Shown: positions 45,955 to 54,755 of the stretch, one piece after another
Numbering within the stretch: position 1 is the first letter of the stretch
Layout: each line of letters opens with the position of its first letter
Assembly: GCA_040702975.1 (NCBI GenBank)
Contig: CP159990.1
Coordinates: 1,674,001-1,738,000 of the forward strand
Source of the DNA: Roseburia hominis
Lineage (GTDB): Bacteria > Bacillota > Clostridia > Lachnospirales > Lachnospiraceae
Length of the DNA: 64,000 bases
Direction: 5' to 3'
The notes under the pieces: model-generated
What the model was told of the DNA's origin: nothing
The model's input: only the letters and a program-made list of their open reading frames with translations
The model's database searches: none
Position numbers and translations under genes: made by a program

Positions 45955-46923
45955 CTATTTTTTATTATCCATATAAGAATCTATCCTCCGCCGAACTTCG
46001 CTCAGCATCTCCTGGTATCTGCGGCTCTGCATTTTAGGGAATGCATTAAGAAGACGCTTCTGAATCCGGTCATTGTTCTCCGTGTATTCTTTGTAGCGCT
46101 TGTACAGATCAGAAATCCGGGCCTTTACTTCGTCGGAGACGGTATCCAGGGTCTCGGAAACATTTTCCAGAGCTTCCGAAACATTTTCCAGGGTTTCTGA
46201 GATATCTTCGCGCTTTTCGACCAGTGCATCTTTGAAAGCTTCCTGTCTCTCGGAGAAGACTTCCTTCCATTCGTCCTGCTTCTCGGAGACGGTATCAATA
46301 AGTTCATCCTGCTTTTCGATGGCAGAGATGGTCGTGCGGTAAATATTTTCCCCGAGCCTGTCCGAAATATCGTGCAATTCGTTTGCAATCTGCTGCATGG
46401 TCTCCAGACGTTTGTTCATCTTCAGGATGCCGGATGCTGTGATGTACAGGTCGGCAAACATGGCAATTCCTAAAATCGTCATAACGGGAATGGTGACAGG
46501 CAGTGGAATGAACGCCAGTACCCTGTGGATCAGTGGGTGGATGAAGTCAACGATCAACACGCAGGCTACGCCCCAGATCAGAGAAAAAAGCAGGCAGACA
46601 TAGCCGTTTAAATTCAGGGGCATATCGGAATAGTCCCACCATTTATTATGAAATATTTTTTCAAGAATAAAGCCGGTCAGCCATTCCAGCGCAGTCACAA
46701 GAATAATACTTGTGATGTAAAGCAGGATTAGGTTGGATTTATACGGGGTCAGGAACATCACAACGATTCCGACGCCGATCCCGTAAATGGGGCAGATAGG
46801 TCCGTTTAAAAACCCACGGTTTACGAAGTGGTGCGTCTTCCATGCCGCGAAAGCGACCTCCGTGCACCAGCCGAGGAAACCGTAAACAAAAAAGTACAGG
46901 ATAAAAAAATATAATTCATTCAT
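45955..46923 (-). CDS. Putative ABC transporter permease-type protein (CmpB-like) with coiled-coil tail
   Basis: The 322-residue protein begins with about six membrane segments (residues 1-160). Marks such as FLGWCTEVAFAAW, RGFLNGPICPIYGIG and EWLTGFILEKIFHNKWWDYS belong to the ABC_trans_CmpB family, named as permeases though rarely tested. The remaining half is a soluble, highly charged tail predicted as a long coiled coil (about 185-300), with a near-exact repeat of SETLENVSEALENVSE-type heptads. The tail is longer than the family usually has. Confidence 0.75.
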   Translation of the reverse strand: MNELYFFILYFFVYGFLGWCTEVAFAAWKTHHFVNRGFLNGPICPIYGIGVGIVVMFLTPYKSNLILLYITSIILVTALEWLTGFILEKIFHNKWWDYSDMPLNLNGYVCLLFSLIWGVACVLIVDFIHPLIHRVLAFIPLPVTIPVMTILGIAMFADLYITASGILKMNKRLETMQQIANELHDISDRLGENIYRTTISAIEKQDELIDTVSEKQDEWKEVFSERQEAFKDALVEKREDISETLENVSEALENVSETLDTVSDEVKARISDLYKRYKEYTENNDRIQKRLLNAFPKMQSRRYQEMLSEVRRRIDSYMDNKK

Positions 46924-46979
46924 GATAAAATCTCCTTTGGAATTTTCACAGAAAAAGTGTACCTCGCCAAGTGTTTCAT

Positions 46980-47008
46980 ATTATATACAAAAAATTGCCG
47001 GTTGTAAA
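46980..47008 (-). promoter_or_regulatory. Promoter of the CmpB-like gene
   Basis: On the minus strand TTTACA (47008-47003), a 17-bp spacer and TATAAT (46985-46980). Confidence 0.6.
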
Positions 47009-47128
47009 TGCGGGAAATATAAATATAGAAGAAATTTTGAAGACAGGTTATGGAAAAAGCGGTAAGAGGGGATTCAGGGATTGTATTTTTTGCATCGTGA
47101 ATTGGTAATGTAGGCAGCAGAGTATAGA

Positions 47129-47206
47129 AAATGATTATAAAAACGCATCATTATTGGGAAAAAGTTTCATTAATTCTTGCGGTAACAGTAGATTCGGGTC
47201 TATAAT
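47129..47206 (+). promoter_or_regulatory. feoAB promoter and possible metal-regulator site
   Basis: TTGCGG (47177-47182), an 18-bp spacer and TATAAT (47201-47206) form the promoter. Upstream, AAATGAT and ATCATT (47129-47152) are inverted with an 11-bp gap and are rich in the ATCATTAT words of Fur boxes. The spacing is not the normal Fur arrangement, so that part is weak. Confidence 0.5.
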
Positions 47207-47236
47207 AGGTACGGAATACACGAGGAGATAAGGATC

Positions 47237-47470
47237 ATGAATTTAAAAGAAGGAAAAAATAATCGAACCTATGAGGTAAAAATGATTGACCTGGAATTAG
47301 GACTGGAACGCCGTCTGGAAGCGCTTGGACTTACGGAAGGGGCGAAGATCACGGTGCTGAATAATGACAAAAAGGGAGCGCTCACCGTAAAGTTCCGCGG
47401 CACCCGCTTCGCGCTTGGCAAAAGAATTGCCGAGCATATTACGGTAGAAGGGGGAGAGGATCATGAGTAA
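47237..47470 (+). CDS. feoA: Ferrous iron transport protein A
   Basis: The 77-residue SH3-like protein has RRLEALGLTEGAKITVLNNDK and VKFRGTRFALGKRIAEHI, the FeoA core. It supports FeoB in ferrous iron uptake. It overlaps feoB by 8 bp, so translation is coupled. Confidence 0.92.
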   Translation: MNLKEGKNNRTYEVKMIDLELGLERRLEALGLTEGAKITVLNNDKKGALTVKFRGTRFALGKRIAEHITVEGGEDHE

Positions 47471-49508
47471 GCCGGTAAGCGTCGCATTTATCGGGAATCC
47501 GAATTGTGGAAAGACGACTCTTTTCAACGCCTATACCGGGGCAAACCTAAAAGTGGCCAACTGGCCGGGAGTTACGGTGGAAAAGAAGGAAGGAAAGACG
47601 ATCTATGACGGGCAGGAATATAAGCTTATAGATCTTCCCGGCATTTACAGTCTGACCTCTTATACTATGGAAGAAAAAGTGTCCAGACAGTGCATTTTAA
47701 GTGATGAAGTCGATGTCATTGTGGATGTAGTAGACGCGTCCTGTCTGGAGAGGAATCTGTATCTGACGCTTCAGCTCATCGAGCTGGGTAAACCGGTGGT
47801 GCTGGCGCTCAATATGATGGATATCGTGGAGGAGCGCGGAATGGAGCTGGATCTGCACCGCCTTCCGGAGATGCTGGGAATCCCTACGATTCCGGTGTCC
47901 GCAAGAAAGCGGAGCGGGCTTTCGATCCTGATGCACGCTGTTGCACATCACCAGGATCTGGAAGTGAGAGATCCGCTGATCCATCACCATGCAAACCGGA
48001 AGCCGTCGCAGCATGTTCACAATCATCATTCCGAATATGCGATGGTATACCGGGATGAGATCGAGGATAAGATCGATCTGATTTCCGAGACCCTGATCCA
48101 GAGTTATCCGGAGATTTCCAATCCGAGGTGGCATGCAATCAAATATCTGGAAAATGATGCGGAGGTGATGGAAAGCCACCCGATTACGATAGAAAAAGAG
48201 CTTCTTGAAAATTGTGAGAAAGAGATCATCAATCAAAAATATGATTTTATCGAGGAAGTGATTGAGGAAGCGCTGGTAAATAAAGACGCCAAAGCGCAGA
48301 AGACGGACAAGGTGGACCGCTATATGACGCATAAATACCTGGGTCTTCCGATTTTCCTTGGAATCATGGCGCTGGTATTTTTCCTGACCTTTACGATCGG
48401 GGACTGGCTGAAGGGATATTTTGAGATTGGCCTTGAGATGTTCGGCAATTTTGTTTTTGAGGGTCTGACGGCGCTACATACCAGCGATATGCTGATTTCC
48501 CTTGTGGTAGACGGAATCATTTCCGGCGTGGGCGGAATCCTGACCTTCCTGCCGAATATTTTCATCCTGTTCCTTGCCCTGGCCTTTCTGGAGGACAGTG
48601 GTTATATGGCGCGGGTGGCGTTTGTGATGGATGATATCATGAGCAGTCTTGGGCTTTCGGGAAGGGCATTTATTCCTCTGCTTCTCGGCTTCGGATGTTC
48701 AGTTCCGGCAGTTATGGCATCAAGAGCGCTGGAGCACCGGAAAGACCGCTTGAAAACAATACTTATTACGCCGTTTATGTCCTGCAGTGCGAGACTTCCG
48801 ATTTATGTGCTGTTCTCGTCCCTGTTTTTTGGAAAACGCGCGATGCTTGTCTGCTACTCCATGTATTTGCTGGGAATCGTTGTGGCGATTGCAACGGCAT
48901 TCGTCCTGTCCAAGGTGGATGGAAGCAAGGCGGAGCATAATCTTTTGATAGAGCTGCCGGAATATAAGACGCCGAATGCGCGGACGATCGCCATCTATGT
49001 GTGGGAGAAAGTAAAGGATTATCTGACGAAGGCGGGAACCGTGATCTTCGTGGCGTCCGTTATTATGTGGGTGCTGCTGAATTTCGGAACATCAGGCTAC
49101 ACGACAGATATTTCCCAGAGTTTTGGTTCCATGATCGGAAAAGGTATCGTACCGCTGTTCAGACCTCTGGGCCTTGGATACTGGCAGATCGTGGTGGCGC
49201 TGATCGCGGGAATCGCGGCCAAGGAAGTCGTGGTCTCCAGTTGTGGCGTGCTGTTCGGAATCAGCAATGTGACAGGGAAGGCCGGAATGGCGGCGTTTAC
49301 TGCCACTTTGGGAAGTATGGGCTTCGGCGCGGCCAATGCCTATGCGCTGATGGTATTCTGCCTGCTGTATGTGCCGTGTACGGCAACGATCGCGACCATT
49401 CGACGGGAAGTGGAGAGCAGGAAAATGACGCTGCTGATCGTAGGATACCAGCTTGCAGTGGCGTGGATTGTAAGTTTTATTGTATATCAGATAGGGTGTA
49501 TGCTGTGA
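47463..49508 (+). CDS. feoB: Ferrous iron transport protein B
   Basis: FeoB is the membrane transporter for ferrous iron with an N-terminal GTPase. The 681-residue protein has G1 GNPNCGKTT (residues 11-19), G3 DLPG (57-60), G4 NMMD (117-120), then two Gate repeats (GFGCSVPAVMASR, FMSCSARLPIYVLF, AGIAAKEVVVSSCGVLFG) among eight to ten membrane segments. Between the G domain and the helical domain is a histidine-rich stretch (174-189, seven His), which is unusual and might bind metal. No feoC follows. Confidence 0.95.
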   Translation: MSKPVSVAFIGNPNCGKTTLFNAYTGANLKVANWPGVTVEKKEGKTIYDGQEYKLIDLPGIYSLTSYTMEEKVSRQCILSDEVDVIVDVVDASCLERNLYLTLQLIELGKPVVLALNMMDIVEERGMELDLHRLPEMLGIPTIPVSARKRSGLSILMHAVAHHQDLEVRDPLIHHHANRKPSQHVHNHHSEYAMVYRDEIEDKIDLISETLIQSYPEISNPRWHAIKYLENDAEVMESHPITIEKELLENCEKEIINQKYDFIEEVIEEALVNKDAKAQKTDKVDRYMTHKYLGLPIFLGIMALVFFLTFTIGDWLKGYFEIGLEMFGNFVFEGLTALHTSDMLISLVVDGIISGVGGILTFLPNIFILFLALAFLEDSGYMARVAFVMDDIMSSLGLSGRAFIPLLLGFGCSVPAVMASRALEHRKDRLKTILITPFMSCSARLPIYVLFSSLFFGKRAMLVCYSMYLLGIVVAIATAFVLSKVDGSKAEHNLLIELPEYKTPNARTIAIYVWEKVKDYLTKAGTVIFVASVIMWVLLNFGTSGYTTDISQSFGSMIGKGIVPLFRPLGLGYWQIVVALIAGIAAKEVVVSSCGVLFGISNVTGKAGMAAFTATLGSMGFGAANAYALMVFCLLYVPCTATIATIRREVESRKMTLLIVGYQLAVAWIVSFIVYQIGCML

Positions 49509-49561
49509 TGCTTGATGGTTCTTAACCTATATGCCGTTGGTTCTTGCAAGAATCTTATAGA

Positions 49562-49590
49562 TTGTGGTACACTGCATTCTATAGTACAAT
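49562..49590 (+). promoter_or_regulatory. Promoter of leuCD
   Basis: TTGTGG (49562-49567), a 17-bp spacer and TACAAT (49585-49590). The leader is too short for a T-box or other leucine attenuator. Confidence 0.55.
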
Positions 49591-49629
49591 AACACTATAA
49601 AGTGAGAAAATAAAAGGAGGAATTTCATC

Positions 49630-50904
49630 ATGGGAATGACGATGACACAGAAGATTCTTGCCGCTCATGCAGGACTTGACTGCGTGGAGGCAGGACAGCT
49701 CATCGAAGCCAAATTGGACGTAGTGATGGCGAACGACATCACCGGACCTATGGCTCTGCCGATTTTCAGAGAGATGGCAGAGAACGTATTTGACAAGGAC
49801 AAAGTGGTCTTGGTACCAGATCATTTTACTCCCAATAAAGATATCAAGTCGGCAGAGAATTCAAAAGCGATCCGTGAGTTCGCGAAGGCGCAGGGACTCA
49901 GCTGGTATTTTGAACAGGGTAAATCCGGTGTGGAACATGCGATTCTGCCGGAGGCCGGCGTGGTGGCAACCGGAGAGTGTATTATCGGTGCGGACTCCCA
50001 CACCTGTACATATGGCGCATTAGGGGCATTCTCTACGGGAGTCGGGACTACCGATATTGCGACGGGAATGGCTATGGGAGAGCTTTGGTTCAAGGTGCCC
50101 TCTGCGATTCAGTTCGTGCTCACCGGGAAACCGGGACCGTATGTGACGGGTAAGGATATTATCCTGCACATTATCGGAAAGATTGGAGTGGACGGAGCGC
50201 TCTACAAATCAATGGAGTTTACCGGAGACGGTATTGCGAATCTGACCATGGACGACCGGTTCACGATGGCAAATATGGCGATCGAGGCCGGTGCGAAGAA
50301 TGGAATCTTCCCGGTAGATGAGAAGACGGAAGAGTATTTGAAGGAACATACAAAGAAGAGCTATCAGATCTATACGGCGGACGAGGACGCCGAGTACGAT
50401 GAGGTAGTTATCATCAATTTGGCAGAGGTACGCCCGACGGTGGCATTCCCGCATCTTCCGGGTAATGCAAAGACCATTGATGAGATTGAGGAGATGGAGC
50501 CAATCAAGATCGATCAGGTAGTCATCGGTTCCTGCACCAACGGCCGGATGAGCGATATGAGAAAAGCGGCAGCAATCCTGAAGGGCCACACGGTACATCC
50601 GGATGTGCGTGTTATGGTTGTTCCGGCGACCCAGAAGATTTATAAGGAATGTATCAAGGAAGGATTGATTGATATTTTCATTGACGCGGGATGTGCGGTC
50701 AATACGCCGAGCTGCGGACCGTGTATGGGAGGACATATGGGCGTTATGGCAGCAGGTGAGAAATGCGTATCCACGACCAACCGGAATTTCGTAGGAAGAA
50801 TGGGTCATGTTGATTCCCTGATCTATCTTGCCTCCCCGGAGGTGGCGGCGGCCAGCGCCATCGCAGGCTGTATTGCAAATCCTGAGAAAGTAGGTGACAG
50901 ATAA
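49630..50904 (+). CDS. leuC: 3-isopropylmalate dehydratase large subunit family
   Basis: The 424-residue aconitase-fold protein has [19 protein letters not shown] near residue 119 and the iron-sulfur ligand cysteines in GSCTNGRM near 301 and in [10 protein letters not shown] near 360. At this length it is the two-subunit LeuC2/HacA type. It should isomerise 2-isopropylmalate for leucine; relatives act on citramalate or homocitrate. leuA and leuB are absent here. It overlaps leuD by 1 bp (TAATG). Confidence 0.88.
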   Translation: MGMTMTQKILAAHAGLDCVEAGQLIEAKLDVVMANDITGPMALPIFREMAENVFDKDKVVLVPDHFTPNKDIKSAENSKAIREFAKAQGLSWYFEQGKSGVEHAILPEAGVVATGECIIGADSHTCTYGALGAFSTGVGTTDIATGMAMGELWFKVPSAIQFVLTGKPGPYVTGKDIILHIIGKIGVDGALYKSMEFTGDGIANLTMDDRFTMANMAIEAGAKNGIFPVDEKTEEYLKEHTKKSYQIYTADEDAEYDEVVIINLAEVRPTVAFPHLPGNAKTIDEIEEMEPIKIDQVVIGSCTNGRMSDMRKAAAILKGHTVHPDVRVMVVPATQKIYKECIKEGLIDIFIDAGCAVNTPSCGPCMGGHMGVMAAGEKCVSTTNRNFVGRMGHVDSLIYLASPEVAAASAIAGCIANPEKVGDR

Positions 50905-51398
50905 TGAAAGCACTGGGACATGTATTTAAATATGGTGACAATGTAGATACGGACGTGATCATTCCGGCAAGATATCTGAACTCTTTCGATGCCAAGGAGC
51001 TGGCAAGCCACGCTATGGTCGATATCGATCCGACTTTTGCTAAGAGAGTACAGCCGGGGGATCTGATCGTGGCAAATAAGAACTTTGGCTGCGGTTCTTC
51101 CAGAGAACACGCACCGCTCTGTCTGAAAACAGCAGGCGTAAGCTGTGTCATCGCAGAGACCTTTGCGCGGATTTTTTATCGGAATGCAATCAATATCGGA
51201 CTTCCAATCATCGAATGCCCGGAAGCGGCGAGAGGGATCGAAGCAGGGGATGAAGTGGAAGTAGACTTTGATTCCGGGAAGATTTACAACAAGACCAGAG
51301 GAACCGAGTTCCAGGGACAGCCGTTCCCGGAATTCATGCAGAAGCTGATTGCAGCCGGCGGTCTGGTAAAATATACGAACAGCAAAAAAGAAAAATAG
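50904..51398 (+). CDS. leuD: 3-isopropylmalate dehydratase small subunit family
   Basis: The 164-residue swivel-domain subunit pairs with LeuC. It shows [16 protein letters not shown] near residue 11, [18 protein letters not shown] near 55 (substrate-binding loop) and [15 protein letters not shown] near 84. Start is coupled to the leuC stop. A terminator follows. Confidence 0.88.
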   Translation: MKALGHVFKYGDNVDTDVIIPARYLNSFDAKELASHAMVDIDPTFAKRVQPGDLIVANKNFGCGSSREHAPLCLKTAGVSCVIAETFARIFYRNAINIGLPIIECPEAARGIEAGDEVEVDFDSGKIYNKTRGTEFQGQPFPEFMQKLIAAGGLVKYTNSKKEK

Positions 51399-51423
51399 GG
51401 TTTTAAAATCATGTAAGAATGTG

Positions 51424-51474
51424 ACGGGAGGCTTCGCTGAGGAAGAATGTGCAGGGGGCTTCCCGCGTTTTATT
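51424..51474 (+). terminator. Terminator after leuD
   Basis: CGGGA-GGC near 51425-51432 pairs with GCTTCCCG near 51458-51465, then CGTTTTATT. The loop is large, so the fit is moderate. Confidence 0.55.
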
Positions 51475-51514
51475 ATATGGTTTTTTATTGCGAGATATAT
51501 TTTTATATTTGGTA

Positions 51515-51543
51515 TTGACATGGCAATATCTGGGTGCTAGAAT
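51515..51543 (+). promoter_or_regulatory. Promoter of cysK
   Basis: TTGACA (51515-51520), a 17-bp spacer and TAGAAT (51538-51543). Confidence 0.75.
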
Positions 51544-51562
51544 AAAGCCTATAAAACAGGTA

Positions 51563-51595
51563 GGTATTATATGAATTAAATATATATGTAATACC
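51563..51595. promoter_or_regulatory. Inverted repeat after the cysK promoter, possible operator
   Basis: GGTATTA (51563-51569) and TAATACC (51589-51595) flank 19 bp of AT-rich DNA in the cysK leader. It could be a repressor site or an mRNA hairpin. The link to the nearby Rrf2 regulator is only a guess. Confidence 0.35.
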
Positions 51596-51621
51596 GGTAC
51601 ATGAGAACAGGAGGAGTAATT

Positions 51622-52551
51622 ATGAGAGTTTATCGAGGAATCACGGAACTGATCGGTCATACGCCGCTTATGGAATTAGCGAACTATGAGAAGGATCAGA
51701 AGTTAAATGCGGTGCTTCTTGCTAAGCTGGAGTATTTTAATCCGGCGGGAAGTGTGAAGGACAGAATCGGAAAAGCGATGATAGAAGATGCGGAGGAGAA
51801 AGGAACGTTAGTTCCGGGTTCCGTCATTATTGAACCGACCAGCGGTAATACCGGTATCGGACTTGCAGCGGTGGCAGCCGCGCGCGGTTATCGGGCAATC
51901 CTGACCATGCCGGAGACGATGAGCGTGGAGAGAAGGAACCTTCTGAAAGCATACGGCGCAGAGATCGTTCTGACAGACGGAGCCAAAGGAATGACAGGGG
52001 CGATTAAGAAGGCCGAGGAACTGGCAAAGGAGATTCCGAACAGCTTCATTCCGGGACAGTTCACGAATCCGGCGAATCCGGAAGCGCACCGCAGGACGAC
52101 CGGCCCTGAAATCTGGGAAGATACGGACGGAACCGTAGATATCTTTGTTGCAGGTGTAGGAACCGGAGGGACGCTTACCGGAGTGGGAGAATATTTAAAA
52201 TCAAAGAATCCTCAGGTGAAGGTGGTCGCGGTGGAGCCGTCCACATCTCCCGTACTTTCCAAAGGGGTGGCCGGACCGCACAAGATTCAGGGAATCGGGG
52301 CCGGATTTGTACCAGATACCTTGAATACGGATATTTATGATGAAATTATTGCAGTGGATCACGAAGATGCTTTTGCGGCAGGAAGAGCCATTGCAAGACG
52401 CGAGGGCATTCTGGTGGGAATCTCCGCAGGGGCGGCAGTATTTGCGGCGGCAGAGCTGGCAAAGCGCCCTGAAAATGAAGGGAAAACCATCGTGGTGCTT
52501 TTGCCGGATACGGGAGACCGATATTTGTCTACCCCGATGTTTACAGAATAG
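51622..52551 (+). CDS. cysK: Cysteine synthase (O-acetylserine sulfhydrylase)
   Basis: CysK makes cysteine from O-acetylserine and sulfide using PLP. The 309-residue fold-II enzyme has [27 protein letters not shown] with the PLP lysine near residue 44, [12 protein letters not shown] near 70, [10 protein letters not shown] near 176 and the GISAGAA loop near 266. AGGAGG lies 7 bases before ATG 51622. It neighbours the Rrf2 and metY genes. Confidence 0.94.
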   Translation: MRVYRGITELIGHTPLMELANYEKDQKLNAVLLAKLEYFNPAGSVKDRIGKAMIEDAEEKGTLVPGSVIIEPTSGNTGIGLAAVAAARGYRAILTMPETMSVERRNLLKAYGAEIVLTDGAKGMTGAIKKAEELAKEIPNSFIPGQFTNPANPEAHRRTTGPEIWEDTDGTVDIFVAGVGTGGTLTGVGEYLKSKNPQVKVVAVEPSTSPVLSKGVAGPHKIQGIGAGFVPDTLNTDIYDEIIAVDHEDAFAAGRAIARREGILVGISAGAAVFAAAELAKRPENEGKTIVVLLPDTGDRYLSTPMFTE

Positions 52552-52655
52552 TGATTAAAATAGCTGAATGAAGCCGAGCGCAAAGATGACCCATTTTCTG
52601 GACGGCTATGCAGATATGATCATGAAAAGAGACACCAGGCATATGCCGATGCCCC

Positions 52656-53093
52656 TTAGATCACATAATCATTACCGCGGAGATTTTCCTGACGATCCAG
52701 GATATCCTGAAGGGTGATTCCGTCGAGATATTCATTTACCACCTGGTACAGACCCTGCCATACAGCAAGAGTGATGCATTCGTCTTTTCTCGTACAAAGG
52801 TTGGGGTCCTGTTCCAGGCAGGCAACAGGTGCAAGACTTCCTTCGGTGATCCGCAGGATATCGCCTACCGTATAGTAGCCGGGATCTTTGGCCAGCATGT
52901 AGCCGCCTTGATAGCCGCGGCCTCTGAGCAGGATATCCGCACGATTGAGCATAGGAACGATCTGTTCCAGATATTTTTTGGAAATTCCCTGGCGCTTGGC
53001 AATGTCTTTTAGCGCAATGTAACCGTTGTTGCGGTGCTGGGCAAGGTCTAGAAGCATACGCAGGGCATAACGGCCTTTCGTGGATATTTTCAT
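52656..53093 (-). CDS. Rrf2 family transcriptional regulator
   Basis: The 145-residue protein has the Rrf2 winged helix (STKGRYALRMLLDLAQH, LKDIAKRQGISKKYLEQIV near residue 27, RGYQGGYMLA near 61). Three cysteines at about 92, 100 and 106 (CLEQDPNLCTRKDEC) resemble the IscR/NsrR cluster ligands, with slightly different spacing. Next to cysK and metY, a CymR-like cysteine-metabolism role is likely; an iron-sulfur sensor is the alternative. It is divergent from metY. Confidence 0.85.
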   Translation of the reverse strand: MKISTKGRYALRMLLDLAQHRNNGYIALKDIAKRQGISKKYLEQIVPMLNRADILLRGRGYQGGYMLAKDPGYYTVGDILRITEGSLAPVACLEQDPNLCTRKDECITLAVWQGLYQVVNEYLDGITLQDILDRQENLRGNDYVI

Positions 53094-53115
53094 AAATCTA
53101 CACCTCTCTTTTCAT

Positions 53116-53150
53116 AACCTAAGTATACCATAGGTTTTATAGGGATTCAA
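53116..53150 (-). promoter_or_regulatory. Promoter of the Rrf2 gene with overlapping palindromic operator
   Basis: On the minus strand TTGAAT (53150-53145), a 17-bp spacer and TATACT (53127-53122). The 21-bp inverted repeat AACCTA-N9-TAGGTT (53116-53136) covers the -10 box. It fits Rrf2-family operators, so the gene probably represses itself and may act on divergent metY. Confidence 0.65.
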
Positions 53151-53215
53151 TGAAAGAGTTGACAGTAACTTAATAGAAAATGCAATCTGATTTGACAAAA
53201 CAGGAGGACAACATC

Positions 53216-54529
53216 ATGAGCAAGAAAACCAGAGCAGAGCGAGAATTTAGATTTGAGACATTACAGCTTCATGTAGGACAGGAACAACCCGATCCGGTAA
53301 CAGACGCAAGGGCGGTTCCGATTTACCAGACTTCTTCTTATGTATTTCGCAACAGTGAGCATGCTGCGGCTAGGTTTGGACTCAGTGATGCGGGAAATAT
53401 CTACGGCAGACTGACCAACCCCACGGAGGACGTGTTCGAGAAGCGTATTGCGGCGTTGGAGGGCGGAGTGGCAGCTCTTGCCGTGGCTTCCGGAGCGGCA
53501 GCGATTACCTATACGTTCCAGAACCTGGCCAAGAATGGGGATCACATTGTGGCGGCGAAAAATATTTACGGTGGCACTTATAATTTGCTGGCGCACACTC
53601 TTCCACAGTATGGAATCACCACTACTTTCGTCGATCCCTTTGATTATGAGCAGGTGGAAGGTGCCATTCTGGATAATACGAAAGCGGTATTCATCGAGAC
53701 ACTGGGAAATCCCAACTCCGATGTGGTAGATATTGAAAAACTGGCCGGGATCGCTCATGCGCACAAGATTCCGCTGGTCATCGACAATACATTTGCGACC
53801 CCTTATCTGGTGCGCCCGATCGAGTACGGCGCAGACATCGTCGTACATTCTGCGACGAAATTCATCGGTGGACATGGAACCACCATCGGGGGCGTGATCG
53901 TCGACAGCGGTAAATTTGACTGGGAGGAAAGCGGTAAATTTCCGTCTCTTACCGAGCCGAACCCGAGTTACCACGGAATCAGCTTTACCAAAGCAGTGGG
54001 CGCGGCAGCATTTGTGACGAAGATCCGCGCGATTCTTCTTCGGGATACGGGCGCGACATTATCGCCGTTTCATGCTTTTTTCTTCCTCCAGGGGCTGGAG
54101 ACATTGTCTCTTCGCGTGGAACGCCATGTGGAAAATGCGCTTAAGGTGGTAGAGTATTTGAATAATCACCCGCAGGTGGAGGCGGTGCATCATCCGTCCG
54201 TTTCCAGTGATCCGCTGCAAAAGGAACTGTACCAGAAATATTTCCCGGATGGCGGAGGCTCTATTTTTACATTTGAGATCAAAGGAGATGCCGAAAAAGC
54301 CAAAGCCTTTATCGATAATCTGGAATTATTCTCCCTTCTGGCAAATGTGGCGGATGTGAAGTCTCTGGTGATCCATCCGGCGTCCACGACACATTCGCAG
54401 TTGAATGAGGAGGAGTTATTAGATCAGGGAATTAAGCCGAACACCATTCGTCTGTCCATCGGGACGGAAAATATTGCTGATATTATTGAAGATTTGGACG
54501 AGGCGTTCAAGGCAGTGAGTGAAAAATAG
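53216..54529 (+). CDS. metY: O-acetylhomoserine sulfhydrylase (aminocarboxypropyltransferase)
   Basis: MetY makes homocysteine (or methionine) from O-acetylhomoserine and sulfide or methanethiol. The 437-residue Cys/Met PLP enzyme has FETLQLHVGQEQPDP, YGRLTNPTEDVFEKRIAALEGG near residue 62, VIDNTFATPYL near 185 and the PLP lysine in HSATKFIGGHGTTIGG near 208. Its long C-terminal part and the inserted region near 230-250 are typical of MetY rather than MetB. AGGAGG lies before ATG 53216. Confidence 0.93.
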   Translation: MSKKTRAEREFRFETLQLHVGQEQPDPVTDARAVPIYQTSSYVFRNSEHAAARFGLSDAGNIYGRLTNPTEDVFEKRIAALEGGVAALAVASGAAAITYTFQNLAKNGDHIVAAKNIYGGTYNLLAHTLPQYGITTTFVDPFDYEQVEGAILDNTKAVFIETLGNPNSDVVDIEKLAGIAHAHKIPLVIDNTFATPYLVRPIEYGADIVVHSATKFIGGHGTTIGGVIVDSGKFDWEESGKFPSLTEPNPSYHGISFTKAVGAAAFVTKIRAILLRDTGATLSPFHAFFFLQGLETLSLRVERHVENALKVVEYLNNHPQVEAVHHPSVSSDPLQKELYQKYFPDGGGSIFTFEIKGDAEKAKAFIDNLELFSLLANVADVKSLVIHPASTTHSQLNEEELLDQGIKPNTIRLSIGTENIADIIEDLDEAFKAVSEK

Positions 54530-54563
54530 AGAAAACTGAAAATTTAAGGAATGTAACAGTTAG

Positions 54564-54614
54564 AAAGCAGATCATTTTATTTGGCCAATATGCAGATAAA
54601 GGGTCTGCTTTTTT
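54564..54614 (+). terminator. Terminator of metY
   Basis: AAGCAGA (54565-54571) pairs with TCTGCTT (54604-54610), then TTTTTT. The 32-base loop is long. Confidence 0.6.
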
Positions 54615-54755
54615 GGCGCAAAGTTTAACTAATTGGAGGTTTCGCCAGACAAAAATCCACATTAAAATGCAGAAAAAATTTCAAACGGATAGATTTCCCA
54701 CACATCCTTTCGTAATAATCATTAGAGACATCATGGAAAGAGGGGAGGAAAGAGT

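Noticed and set aside
53192..53197. TTGACA just before metY as a -35 box
   Set aside because: It lies only 20 bp before the start codon and runs into the ribosome site, leaving no space for a -10 box and leader.
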